Shown here piece by piece: positions 1 through 7,027 of a DNA stretch of 9,057 bases. Where the stretch lies: assembly GCA_027485365.1 (NCBI GenBank), contig JAIXRD010000274.1, forward strand, positions 1-9,057, written 5' to 3'. Origin of the DNA: Cryomorphaceae bacterium (GTDB lineage: Bacteria > Bacteroidota > Bacteroidia > Flavobacteriales_D > Crocinitomicaceae). Position numbers and translations under genes: made by a program. Position 1 is the first letter of the stretch. Every line of letters begins with the position of its first letter. The notes under the pieces were generated by a model that was given only the letters and a program-made list of their open reading frames with translations, was not told the DNA's origin and made no database searches.

Positions 1-2
1 CG

Positions 3-815
3 GCGTTACTTGAGCTCTTTGAAACGCATAAACCAGACATTGTCTTTCATGCAGCAGCGTATAAACATGTTCCCCTGATGGAAGAAAATCCTCAAGAGGC
101 AATCACTACCAACATTAAAGGAACTAAAAATCTTACTGAATGTGCAATACAATTTCAAATTGAGAAATTTATATTTGTTTCAACCGACAAAGCAGTGAAC
201 CCCACAAACATCATGGGCGCAAGTAAACGAATTGCCGAAATGATAGTTCAACAAACCAATGATCGTGGAATTACCAAATTTATTACCACCCGGTTTGGAA
301 ATGTATTGGGGTCAAACGGCTCAGTTATCCCACTATTTCAGCGGCAGATCGAAGAGGGAGGCCCTATTAAAGTAACCGACGAACGGATTACCAGATATTT
401 CATGACTATTCCTGAAGCTTGCCAATTGGTATTAGAAGCATTTTCTATGGGAAATGGTGGGGAAATCTTTGTATTCGACATGGGGGAATCGGTACGAATC
501 ATTGACCTTGCCACAAAAATGATCCTCTTGAATGGTCTTGAGCCAAATAAAGATATTGAGATTAAAATAACAGGATTACGCCCCGGAGAGAAACTATATG
601 AAGAATTATTGGCCGATAATGAAACCACATTACCAACCCACCATCCGAAGATTTTAATAGCAAAAACAAGAGCAATCTCGTCAACGTTTGAACAACAAGT
701 TAGCTTGCTATTAGAACAACCAAACAACATTATGCAACGGGTGGCCACTATGAAGGAAATAGTGCCTGAATTCAAAAGTAATAATTCTCAATTCCAACAA
801 CTTGATAGAAATTAG
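3..815 (+). CDS. CapD/FlaA1-type nucleotide-sugar 4,6-dehydratase/epimerase, 3' part
   Basis: The reading frame is open from the window edge, so the 5' part lies outside; the ATG at 78 is internal. The translation begins with PDIVFHAAAYKHVPLMEENP (spanning that ATG), a hallmark of the extended short-chain dehydrogenase family that includes CapD, FlaA1, WbpM and PglF. These enzymes act on UDP-GlcNAc-type sugars, usually as 4,6-dehydratases, in capsule, O-antigen or glycan synthesis. The catalytic stretch STDKAVNPTNIMGASKR is present: Ser codon at 180, Met codon at 213 and Lys codon at 225. Met in place of the usual SDR Tyr is the S-M-K triad known for WbpM/PglF. Further family blocks are RFGNVLGSNGSVIPLFQ, the TRYFMTIPEA stretch and GLRPGEKLYEELL. 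Long members carry N-terminal membrane helices; whether this one does cannot be seen. The stop at 813-815 overlaps the next gene by 14 bp. The family is certain, the exact substrate unknown. Confidence 0.93.
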   Translation, partial: ALLELFETHKPDIVFHAAAYKHVPLMEENPQEAITTNIKGTKNLTECAIQFQIEKFIFVSTDKAVNPTNIMGASKRIAEMIVQQTNDRGITKFITTRFGNVLGSNGSVIPLFQRQIEEGGPIKVTDERITRYFMTIPEACQLVLEAFSMGNGGEIFVFDMGESVRIIDLATKMILLNGLEPNKDIEIKITGLRPGEKLYEELLADNETTLPTHHPKILIAKTRAISSTFEQQVSLLLEQPNNIMQRVATMKEIVPEFKSNNSQFQQLDRN

Positions 816-1203
816 TCCCTTCGAAGTGCAAGTGAGATTTGCTGACATTGATCTCTTGGGCCATGTAAACAATGTATCTTATTTCAGTTATTTCGAAATG
901 GCTAGGATTCATTATTTTCACCCACTCCTCGGAACAGCATGGGATTGGATGGAAAAAGGTGTTGTATTAGTAACCAACGAAGCCACCTATTTAAGCTCCA
1001 TTCGCTTACATGACCGCCCTAAAATAACAGTTTCTGTAACCGAAATAGGTACTAAGAGTTTTACCTTAGCCTATCAGGTATTTGTAGGTAAGACCTTATG
1101 CGCGACAGGATCAAGTAAATTGGTTTGTTTTAACAGCATCAGGCAGCAAACGATTGAAATACCACAACAAATGAAGGATGCGTTAACCTTGTTGAAATCA
1201 TGA
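802..1203 (+). CDS. Acyl-CoA thioesterase, 4HBT/YbgC-like hotdog fold
   Basis: A 133-residue single hotdog domain of typical family length. The N-terminal block VRFADIDLLGHVNN (residues 11-24) matches the 4-hydroxybenzoyl-CoA thioesterase/YbgC signature, with Asp17 in the position of the catalytic Asp and GHVNN following. The helix YFSYFEMARIHYF comes next. Such proteins hydrolyse acyl-CoA thioesters in the cytosol; the substrate here cannot be deduced. The start is taken as TTG at 802: the frame is closed by a stop at 760-762, no ATG precedes the conserved block, and starting at GTG 826 or 832 would trim the first strand. The start lies inside the end of the dehydratase gene (14 bp overlap) and the stop TGA overlaps the next ATG as ATGA, so translation is probably coupled through all three genes. 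The function call is firm at family level; the exact start is less certain. Confidence 0.88.
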   Translation: MIEISPFEVQVRFADIDLLGHVNNVSYFSYFEMARIHYFHPLLGTAWDWMEKGVVLVTNEATYLSSIRLHDRPKITVSVTEIGTKSFTLAYQVFVGKTLCATGSSKLVCFNSIRQQTIEIPQQMKDALTLLKS

Positions 1204-2216
1204 AAAATCACTTAACACTTCTCCTTATTGTACTTTTTGGTGCAGCGAATAGCCAAGTAAAAAGTCCTTGCGGTAATGTAAAAAAGAAAGCTGAACCCAA
1301 GAAATATTTAAACCTTTACGATCAAGTATCTTTTGATGAAGAAATTAATACCTATGTCCTAACCAAAGATTGGTATACTCCTTTTAATGGTACTGGTCAA
1401 ACATGGAACCGGGGTGGATTCGTATTAACTGAAATTACGTGCATTAATGGTAAAAGAGATGGGTCAGATACTTCCTACTATAGTTCTGGATGCATAAAAG
1501 CCATTGAAAAGCATATTATTGGGATTAAAAATGGCCCTCAACAATTCTTCTATGATTCTACTGGACAGTTAAACAAAGAGGAAACCTATCTCAATGGAAA
1601 ACTCAATGGTATCTCAAAAGAATTTAATCGAAATGGTGATACCGTCCTGTTTATGAATTTCCGAAATGATATTAGAGAGGGCATTCAACGTGAATACTAT
1701 CCCGACGGAAAACGATCCAAGATTTTAACCTATAAAAATGGTGTATTAGACGGGACGCACATCACCTTTAACGCGGAAGGAAAAGTAGAAGTGAGTTTAA
1801 GTTACAAGGAAGGCAAGAAAAACGGTAAGCAAACGTATTTCTACAGCAATGGTAAAGAGGCTGGAATAGAGATGTGGACCATGGATCAAAAAGATGGAGA
1901 TTTTATTACCTACAATGAATCGGGGTTAATTCTTGCCAAAAGTACCTTCAAAAAAGACCTTGCGGTTGGAGAACACTTGGTGAACGATGAAAAGGGTAAA
2001 ACGATTCACCAAACCATTTATGATAAGAAAGGAGTTAAACAATATGAGATGGAAATCGATGAATACGGCGATAAAAAAGTACTGTTTGATATCAATAAAA
2101 CAGAAAAATCAAGCGGTATAACTGAAGACGATGACCCCAATGACATTTCTCCTAAAACCGAAAAGAAAAATAAACGGAAGAAAAAGAAGGAACGGAGAAA
2201 AAAGGACAAAGCTTAA
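1200..2216 (+). CDS. Secreted MORN-variant (MORN_2/YwqK-like) repeat protein
   Basis: 338 residues. Residues 1-18 look like a Sec signal peptide (basic start, hydrophobic LTLLLIVLFGAANS), with probable cleavage before Gln19; no convincing lipobox is seen. About seven tandem units of 21-28 residues run from about 83 to 251, following the pattern NGxxxGxxxxYxxxGxxxxxxxYK, for example units starting NGKLNG (132), NGVLDG (180) and EGKKNG (204). This is the MORN-variant repeat found in proteins often labelled 'YwqK family antitoxin' in databases. That label is inherited and does not imply a toxin partner, and none is seen here. The C-terminus has an acidic patch (EDDDPND, 309-315) followed by a very Lys/Arg-rich tail (322-337). 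The protein is probably periplasmic or outer-membrane associated; its role is unknown. The start ATG overlaps the thioesterase stop (ATGA), and the stop overlaps the convergent TauE gene by 4 bp. Confidence 0.87.
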   Translation: MKNHLTLLLIVLFGAANSQVKSPCGNVKKKAEPKKYLNLYDQVSFDEEINTYVLTKDWYTPFNGTGQTWNRGGFVLTEITCINGKRDGSDTSYYSSGCIKAIEKHIIGIKNGPQQFFYDSTGQLNKEETYLNGKLNGISKEFNRNGDTVLFMNFRNDIREGIQREYYPDGKRSKILTYKNGVLDGTHITFNAEGKVEVSLSYKEGKKNGKQTYFYSNGKEAGIEMWTMDQKDGDFITYNESGLILAKSTFKKDLAVGEHLVNDEKGKTIHQTIYDKKGVKQYEMEIDEYGDKKVLFDINKTEKSSGITEDDDPNDISPKTEKKNKRKKKKERRKKDKA

Positions 2217-2968
2217 ATGAGTCCGGTGATTACCGCACTTCCCAAGAGAAAAAGACAAATTGACACCATGGTTTGAATAAACCCGAAGGTTACTTTCTTT
2301 AATAAACGCGTTCCGATAAGAACTCCAGCTGCGGCAGCAATAACCGTCAAAACAAGTTGTGGTATATCAATAGTTCCCCAATTTAAGCTCACCAAATAAA
2401 TGGAATTTCTTGAGACATCTGTCATCAAGCCAATAAAGGCGGCTGTTGATACAAACGCACTCACTTCCCCTACTCGATTCATTAAGAATACACTTCGTAA
2501 GGCACCTTGATGACCACTTAAGCCCCCCATAAAACCAGAAAGAGCGCCACCAAGCCACAAGGGCAGCGCACTGGACTTTCCTTTTAGTGTTAATTCGAGT
2601 ATACTAAAAGACATCATAAAGAAACCAATAATAAACGTCAATAGGCTAACCGGTCGTGTTAATAGCGTTTCCGTTAAATCAAAGAGAATCAAGGTTTTGT
2701 TGCTTAACATGGTTAAAAAAACAGAACCAATTACCGCCGCAAGTAATGAAGGAAGACCAAAAACTAACACAATCTTCCAATTTACTGAGCGATTTAATGC
2801 GGATTTCAAAGCCGAATTCACAAAATGGACAAAACCTGTTAAGGCAATTGCTAATTCAGGTGGATAATACCATATCATCGCCGCCATAAGCAAGGTACCC
2901 AAACCAAAACCCGAAAAAAATGTGAGAATGGATGCGAGAAAGGCCACCAAAGGAATTATCCAAAACAT
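2213..2968 (-). CDS. TauE/SafE family integral membrane permease
   Basis: 251 residues, very hydrophobic, with roughly eight membrane segments (about 2-20, 22-35, 38-56, 65-88, 106-125, 169-185, 203-222 and 228-248, plus a short glycine-rich one near 137-155). Both halves carry the family's Gly-rich repeat: SGFGLGTLLM (19-28) in the first half and GGALSGFMGGLSGHQGA (140-156) in the second. TauE/SafE proteins are inner-membrane exporters linked to sulfite, sulfoacetate or other small organosulfur/organic anions, but most members have no proven substrate and nothing nearby is a sulfur-metabolism gene. The ATG at 2966-2968 gives a family-typical N-terminus. The gene ends tail-to-tail with the MORN gene, with stop codons overlapping by 4 bp, so no separate terminator fits between them. 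It is divergent from the threonine aldolase gene, 32 bp away. Confidence 0.88.
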   Translation of the reverse strand: MFWIIPLVAFLASILTFFSGFGLGTLLMAAMIWYYPPELAIALTGFVHFVNSALKSALNRSVNWKIVLVFGLPSLLAAVIGSVFLTMLSNKTLILFDLTETLLTRPVSLLTFIIGFFMMSFSILELTLKGKSSALPLWLGGALSGFMGGLSGHQGALRSVFLMNRVGEVSAFVSTAAFIGLMTDVSRNSIYLVSLNWGTIDIPQLVLTVIAAAAGVLIGTRLLKKVTFGFIQTMVSICLFLLGSAVITGLI

Positions 2969-2986
2969 TACTTTTACATTTTAATC

Positions 2987-2994
2987 CAAAGATA
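2987..2994 (-). promoter_or_regulatory. Possible -7 promoter element for the TauE/SafE gene
   Basis: On the minus strand this reads TATCTTTG, an exact match to the Bacteroidota -7 consensus TAnnTTTG, 18 bases upstream of the ATG at 2968. No TTG/TTTG -33 element is found at the expected 19-21 bp spacing; the nearest TTTG is 34 bp away. The element lies in the 32-bp gap between divergent genes, so any upstream contact would fall within the threonine aldolase coding region. Confidence 0.35.
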
Positions 2995-3000
2995 CATCGA

Positions 3001-4017
3001 ATGATTGATTTAAGAAGTGATACCGTGACAAAGCCCACCCAAGCTATGCGCGAATACATGGCATCAGCCCCCGTTGGAGACGATGTATTTAACGAAGACC
3101 CAAGTGTAATTGAGCTCGAACAATATTCCGCAAAATTATTTAACAAGGAAGCAGCTTTATTTTGTTCGTCTGGAACGCAAACGAATCAAATTGCCATCAT
3201 GGTACACACTACCCCAGGAGGAGAAGTGATTTGTCATGAAGAAAGCCACATTTATAAATATGAAGGTGGCGGTATTGCTCGAAATAGTCAATGTTCAATG
3301 AAATTACTTCGTGGAAATCTTGGAAAAATAAACGCCTTGGATTTACCAAATGCATTAAATAACCCACAGGATATTCATCTTCCCTTAACTCAACTCGTTT
3401 CCCTTGAAGACACGTCAAACCGAGGCGGAGGGTCAGTGTATGATTACCAAGAAATCCAACGTATAGCTGACTTTTGTCAAACAAATAAACTTCCGCTTCA
3501 CTTGGATGGCGCCAGATTATTCAATGCGCTGGCCGTAAATCAAATGGATCCAGGGACCTATGCTCAAGTTTTTGATAGCATCTCCATTTGTTTATCGAAA
3601 GGACTCGGTGCGCCAATTGGTTCACTACTCATAGGCACAACAGAATTCATTTATAAAGCGAGACGCATTCGAAAAGTACTAGGCGGTGGCATGAGGCAAG
3701 CAGGAATTATAGCGGCTGGAGGCATGTATGCCTTAACGCACCATGTTGAACGATTGACTATAGACCACTTGCATGCTAAACAGCTAGCAGACGCTCTAAC
3801 TCAACTAGATTGGGTTAAAGATATTTTTCCTGTTGAAACGAATATCGTCGTGGTTGTCTTAAGCGAACCTACACGTCGAGATGAAATTATACATACCCTG
3901 AAAGATCAAGGGATACTTTGTATTGCCTTTGGACCCGGAATGATTCGCTTCGTTACACATTTAGACCTTGATTCCAAAGCCATCGAAAAGTGCATCGAAG
4001 GCTTAAAAAAGGTGTGA
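3001..4017 (+). CDS. ltaE: Low-specificity L-threonine aldolase (PLP-dependent)
   Basis: 338 residues, the normal length for the family (beta-eliminating lyase/threonine aldolase, fold type I). It cleaves L-threonine and L-allo-threonine to glycine and acetaldehyde in the cytosol. The N-terminus MIDLRSDTVTKPT is the family's usual start, so ATG 3001 is chosen. The frame extends to an ATG at 2932, but that would add 23 non-conserved residues encoded over the divergent TauE gene. Visible features: SSGTQTNQIA (56-65) as the phosphate-binding region, ESHIYKYEGG (81-90) with His83 expected to stack on the cofactor, LHLDGAR (166-172) with Asp169 contacting the pyridine nitrogen, and CLSKGLGAPIGS (197-208) with Lys200 as the PLP Schiff-base lysine. 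No key residue is missing. It is followed 49 bp downstream by the OmpA-family gene with no clear terminator between, so read-through is possible. Specificity for L- over D-threonine is inferred from similarity only. Confidence 0.94.
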   Translation: MIDLRSDTVTKPTQAMREYMASAPVGDDVFNEDPSVIELEQYSAKLFNKEAALFCSSGTQTNQIAIMVHTTPGGEVICHEESHIYKYEGGGIARNSQCSMKLLRGNLGKINALDLPNALNNPQDIHLPLTQLVSLEDTSNRGGGSVYDYQEIQRIADFCQTNKLPLHLDGARLFNALAVNQMDPGTYAQVFDSISICLSKGLGAPIGSLLIGTTEFIYKARRIRKVLGGGMRQAGIIAAGGMYALTHHVERLTIDHLHAKQLADALTQLDWVKDIFPVETNIVVVVLSEPTRRDEIIHTLKDQGILCIAFGPGMIRFVTHLDLDSKAIEKCIEGLKKV

Positions 4018-4066
4018 TTTAATGTAACCTTTACGAGGGTTTGTACTTAAAAGGAATGGTTTAACT

Positions 4067-6103
4067 ATGCCTATGATTAAAACAATACCCTTCCTTTTGA
4101 TTCTAGCCTTATCCTTTTCCTGTTTCGGACAAACTGATCCTTGCATTACTACGGATAAGAAATTGATTAAAGCCTTGCAGCCTTTGCGTGATGAGCAAGA
4201 TATGAGCAAAGCCAATCAATTATTTCAAGAACTTAATGCCAAATACCCAACAAACGCTGAAATCTCTTTTATCATGGCTCAAAAAGCCTACGCACAGGCT
4301 GGTAAATTGAGTAAGGACTCGAAAAAAGCAACAGAGGCAGCAACCTATGAGGCTCAAGCTTTCATACTTTATTCGTCTGCCTACAAAAAATGTCCAACAT
4401 TTCACGAAGAAATACTCTATAACCTTGCGTCCATGTTGGTAGCAAAAGGTGAAACCGAAAAAGCGATCCCTTACCTTAATGAATTACTCGCCTTTCCCGA
4501 AGATGATTTTACTAAGCTTTCGCCAGACCACGCAGAGAAAAAGAAAACTGCAAGTGCCTTTGTAGAAAAATACCAACGATCAAGGATTTTCATTGACAAT
4601 CCGGTACCCTTTGAACCCGTTTTAATAGAACAAGTGAGCTCGGAATTGGATGAATACTTCCCGATGATTTCTCCCGACAATGATTTAATGTTTTTTACGC
4701 GAAAAATTAATCGTAAAAACCTAGGCGATATCTCCGATAATATTGTGGAAGAATTCACAGTCTCCGAGCGCCTTACTCCTACCGAAAATGTGTTCAATTA
4801 CGGTTCGCCAGTTCCTGCTCCGTTTAACGATGGTTCATTTTTTAATTATGGTACCGCATCCTTGTCGGCTGACAATAAAGAAATGGTTATCTGTGCATGT
4901 AAAAAAGAACTTGTTTATAATCAATCGTACCTAAACTGTGACCTATTTACGACCACTTACAAAAGAACGGGTAAAGGCGGCAATGACTTTCAATGGACGC
5001 CCCTTGTAAATATGGGAGCGGGAATTAATACGAAAGACGGTTGGGAAGCACAACCCTCCCTCTCCCCGGATGGGAAAACATTGTTCTACGCAACCTTAAG
5101 AAAAGGATCTAGAAACAACGACATTTACGTTGCCATAAAACAAGATGATGGAACGTGGTCGGAAGGAAAGCCATTCAACGAAATCAATACCGCTGGGAAA
5201 GATAAAAGTCCGTTCTTTCATCAAGACGGTGAAACCTTGTATTTTGTCTCCGAATCGAGCGAAGAACGACCTGGTGTTGGTGGCTTGGATATTTTCTACA
5301 TTAGAAAAACCGATCAAGGATGGAGTAAACCTGAAAACATAGGGTACCCAATTAATACGTCAGGTGAAGAATTAGGAATATTTGTTTCAGCGAAAGGGGA
5401 TGTTGCATATTACTCCAGTTATCAAAAAGGAAACTGGAATATTTATGGATTCGACCTTTACCTCAAAGCCCAACCGAAATCCGTCGTAATCTTGAAAGGA
5501 CAACTCACCGACGATAAAAATCAACCAGTGGTTGATGGGAAAATTGAAATTGCTTATGGAAGTAATGGAGAAAAAATGGTGCTTGACGTAAATCAGGAAG
5601 ATGGGAAGTATGCCGCGGTTGTAAAAGTAAACTCGAGTGAACCGATTACGGTTACACTAAAAAAGGAAGGAACCGCTTTCAACTCCTCCGTAATTACCAA
5701 AGAACAAATGACAACGAATAGTCTTACCGTGAATATGACTTCAGAAGCATTAAAGGCAGGGAAAACCTATAACATCAAAGATATTTTATATGGGACCGAT
5801 TCGTATGAATTAACGAACACTACGAAATTAATTTTAAAACGATTTGCTGAATATTTAACAGAAAACTCCTCGCTTAAAATCGCGATCCAAGGACATACAG
5901 ACGATCTTGGCGATGACAATAAGAACCTGGCGCTCTCGGAATCTAGAGCAAAAGCGGTAATGGATTATCTAATTGAAGAAGGCGTTGCAAAAGAACGTTT
6001 ATCGAGTAAAGGATTCGGAGAAAAACAACCGAAGTTCCCAAACAACAGTGATGCGAATCGCGCAAAAAATAGAAGAACAGAATTCCTTCTGTTGAGTGAA
6101 TAA
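4067..6103 (+). CDS. TPR-PD40-CRD-OmpA envelope protein, PorE-like architecture
   Basis: 678 residues. Order of domains: signal peptide (about 1-21, hydrophobic run then SCFGQ); helical TPR-like region (about 28-170, e.g. MSKANQLFQELNAKYPTNAE and the pattern around 115-142); PD40/WD40-like propeller (about 190-465, with blades marked by YFPMISPDNDLMFF, QPSLSPDGKTLFYA, SPFFHQDGETLYFVS and GGLDIFYI); a carboxypeptidase-regulatory-like beta domain (about 474-560, starting VILKGQLTDDKNQPV); and an OmpA C-terminal domain (about 568-678). The last contains GHTDDLG (609-615) and LSESRAKAV (623-631), whose Asp612 and Arg627 correspond to the diaminopimelate-binding pair of OmpA proteins, then NRRTEF. 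It should anchor in the envelope by binding peptidoglycan. Cys19 is preceded by SFS, a poor lipobox, so lipoprotein status is open. An AAGGA at 4051-4055 favours ATG 4067; ATG 4073 is the alternative. PorE-like paralogues are common in the phylum, so a type IX secretion role is only inferred. Confidence 0.9.
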   Translation: MPMIKTIPFLLILALSFSCFGQTDPCITTDKKLIKALQPLRDEQDMSKANQLFQELNAKYPTNAEISFIMAQKAYAQAGKLSKDSKKATEAATYEAQAFILYSSAYKKCPTFHEEILYNLASMLVAKGETEKAIPYLNELLAFPEDDFTKLSPDHAEKKKTASAFVEKYQRSRIFIDNPVPFEPVLIEQVSSELDEYFPMISPDNDLMFFTRKINRKNLGDISDNIVEEFTVSERLTPTENVFNYGSPVPAPFNDGSFFNYGTASLSADNKEMVICACKKELVYNQSYLNCDLFTTTYKRTGKGGNDFQWTPLVNMGAGINTKDGWEAQPSLSPDGKTLFYATLRKGSRNNDIYVAIKQDDGTWSEGKPFNEINTAGKDKSPFFHQDGETLYFVSESSEERPGVGGLDIFYIRKTDQGWSKPENIGYPINTSGEELGIFVSAKGDVAYYSSYQKGNWNIYGFDLYLKAQPKSVVILKGQLTDDKNQPVVDGKIEIAYGSNGEKMVLDVNQEDGKYAAVVKVNSSEPITVTLKKEGTAFNSSVITKEQMTTNSLTVNMTSEALKAGKTYNIKDILYGTDSYELTNTTKLILKRFAEYLTENSSLKIAIQGHTDDLGDDNKNLALSESRAKAVMDYLIEEGVAKERLSSKGFGEKQPKFPNNSDANRAKNRRTEFLLLSE

Positions 6104-6105
6104 AA

Positions 6106-6125
6106 AAAGGGCCTTTCGGCCCTTT
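6106..6125 (-). terminator. Intrinsic terminator between the convergent OmpA-family gene and rplS
   Basis: A perfect 8-bp stem, AAAGGGCC (6106-6113) and GGCCCTTT (6118-6125), with a 4-base loop. Read on the minus strand the loop is GAAA and the stem runs into seven T (complement of the A-run 6102-6108), a textbook rho-independent terminator 17 bp after the rplS stop. Read on the plus strand, only 2 bp after the OmpA-family stop, the loop is TTTC and only the TTT of the stem itself follows, so termination there should be weaker. Confidence 0.88.
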
Positions 6126-6142
6126 GAATAATGTATGCTTTG

Positions 6143-6505
6143 TTATGCTTCTTTCGTGAATTTCTTTTTCTCACGAATTCTAGCAGACTTACCAGTACGT
6201 TCTCTGAAGTAGAAAATTCGTGCGCGACGAACATCTCCTCGTTTGATAATTGAAATGCCTTCAATGAATGGTGAATTGATTGGGAAAATACGCTCAACAC
6301 CCACGTTACCAGACATTTTACGAACAGTAAATGTTTCTGTTGCACCTGCACCTCTTCGTTGCAAAACAACGCCTTGAAACTGCTGAGTACGCTCTTTGTT
6401 CCCTTCCTTAATTTTGTAGCTTACTGAAACTGTATCTCCAGAATTGAATGAAGGAAGTTCATTCAACGTAATTACTTCTTTTTGAATTTCACTGATTAAG
6501 TTCAT
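6143..6505 (-). CDS. rplS: Large-subunit ribosomal protein L19 (bL19)
   Basis: 120 residues, the usual L19 length. Clear family blocks: FNSGDTVSVSYKIKEGNKER (20-39), FQGVVLQRRGAG (43-54), FTVRKMSGNVGVERIFPINS (59-78) and the basic end RGDVRRARIFYFRERTGKSA (89-108). L19 lies at the interface of the 30S and 50S subunits. The start is ATG at 6503-6505 (MNLISEIQKEV), the typical L19 beginning; the frame continues 12 codons upstream to a non-ATG start, but those residues are not family-like and would overlap the probable promoter. In many bacteria rplS follows rpsP-rimM-trmD; here it stands apart, with its own terminator, downstream of an FHA-domain gene on the same strand (73 bp gap). Confidence 0.97.
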   Translation of the reverse strand: MNLISEIQKEVITLNELPSFNSGDTVSVSYKIKEGNKERTQQFQGVVLQRRGAGATETFTVRKMSGNVGVERIFPINSPFIEGISIIKRGDVRRARIFYFRERTGKSARIREKKKFTKEA

Positions 6506-6538
6506 GATTCTTATATTAAATTCACCACTTTGGGGGTG

Positions 6539-6571
6539 CAATATTACGATTTTTTTTTAAATATCACTAAA
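6539..6571 (-). promoter_or_regulatory. Possible promoter of rplS
   Basis: On the minus strand the -7-like element is TAATATTG (6546 down to 6539), one mismatch from TAnnTTTG. A TTTA (6571-6568) stands 21 bp further upstream in place of the -33 TTTG. The spacer contains a nine-base homopolymer (T on the plus strand, 6550-6558). The element ends 33 bases before the ATG at 6505. This is a partial match, supported by position rather than by sequence alone. Confidence 0.4.
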
Positions 6572-6578
6572 CGCTGTA

Positions 6579-7010
6579 TTAATTAATTAGATAAATCACT
6601 AGAATTAATAATGCAATGATTCCATAAATGATGTATAAGCTTCGCATCTCAACATCCAAGATGGCTTGCACTTCGGCGCGTTTCTTAGGCTTTTTAGGCT
6701 CTGATTGGATTTCAATTTGAGGTTTTTTAAGCGGTTCTTTTGGTTTAGGATTTTCAAAAACCCGGTATTTCTTCCAGTTGAATTTTACCTTCCCTCCTAG
6801 CACAACTTCATCGGCATCATTTAATTGAGTAAATCCCTTAAGAACCTCTCCATTTACCTTTGTTCCTTGTGGAGAACCTAAATCGGTAATAAACACATTG
6901 CCTTCAGAATCGGCAAACAATTCCAAATGTTCCGAAGCAATTTGATCATGTTCTAAAATTACATGATTGCTTTTTGACCGACCAATACGAATGTGTGTGT
7001 TCTTAGACAT
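6579..7010 (-). CDS. Small FHA-domain protein with C-terminal membrane anchor
   Basis: 143 residues. A compact forkhead-associated domain occupies about residues 6-80, with the five signature residues in place: Gly10-Arg11 (IRIGRS), Ser26 and His28 (ASEHLEL), and Asn53 (GTKVNG), plus DLGSPQGT (43-50). FHA domains bind phosphothreonine peptides, so this could read the output of a Ser/Thr kinase or act as a scaffold. A Pro/Lys-rich linker (about 87-112, KPKEPLKKPQ and EPKKPKKRAE) follows, then one hydrophobic helix at the very end (about 125-142, YIIYGIIALLILVIYLIN). There is no N-terminal signal, so the protein is probably tail-anchored in the inner membrane with the FHA domain in the cytosol. 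It is divergent from parA across a 104-bp gap and upstream of rplS. No kinase or phosphatase gene is visible in the window, and the partner is unknown. Confidence 0.88.
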   Translation of the reverse strand: MSKNTHIRIGRSKSNHVILEHDQIASEHLELFADSEGNVFITDLGSPQGTKVNGEVLKGFTQLNDADEVVLGGKVKFNWKKYRVFENPKPKEPLKKPQIEIQSEPKKPKKRAEVQAILDVEMRSLYIIYGIIALLILVIYLIN

Positions 7011-7027
7011 TGCCCTTTGTGATTTAA

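Noticed and set aside
1200..2216. A toxin-antitoxin module based on the YwqK-type repeats
   Set aside because: The protein has a signal peptide and no adjacent toxin-like gene; the neighbours are a thioesterase and a membrane permease.
2932..3000. 23-codon N-terminal extension of threonine aldolase from ATG 2932
   Set aside because: The added residues are not family-like and are encoded over the start of the divergent TauE gene; MIDLRSDTVTKPT at 3001 is the standard start.
4026..4041. AACC...GGTT hairpin after threonine aldolase
   Set aside because: A 4-bp stem without a following T-run is too weak to call a terminator.
4040..4069. TTTG-N18-TAACTATG as a promoter for the OmpA-family gene
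   Set aside because: The -7 match is imperfect, the spacing is short, and it would include the preferred ATG 4067; it would be of interest only if the start is ATG 4073.
5965..6369. 134-codon minus-strand open frame across the end of the OmpA-family gene and rplS
   Set aside because: It runs out of frame over rplS and the terminator, and its translation shows no domain-like pattern.
6506..6541. 12-codon N-terminal extension of rplS
   Set aside because: It needs a non-ATG start, does not resemble L19, and overlaps the probable promoter; ATG 6505 gives the normal length.
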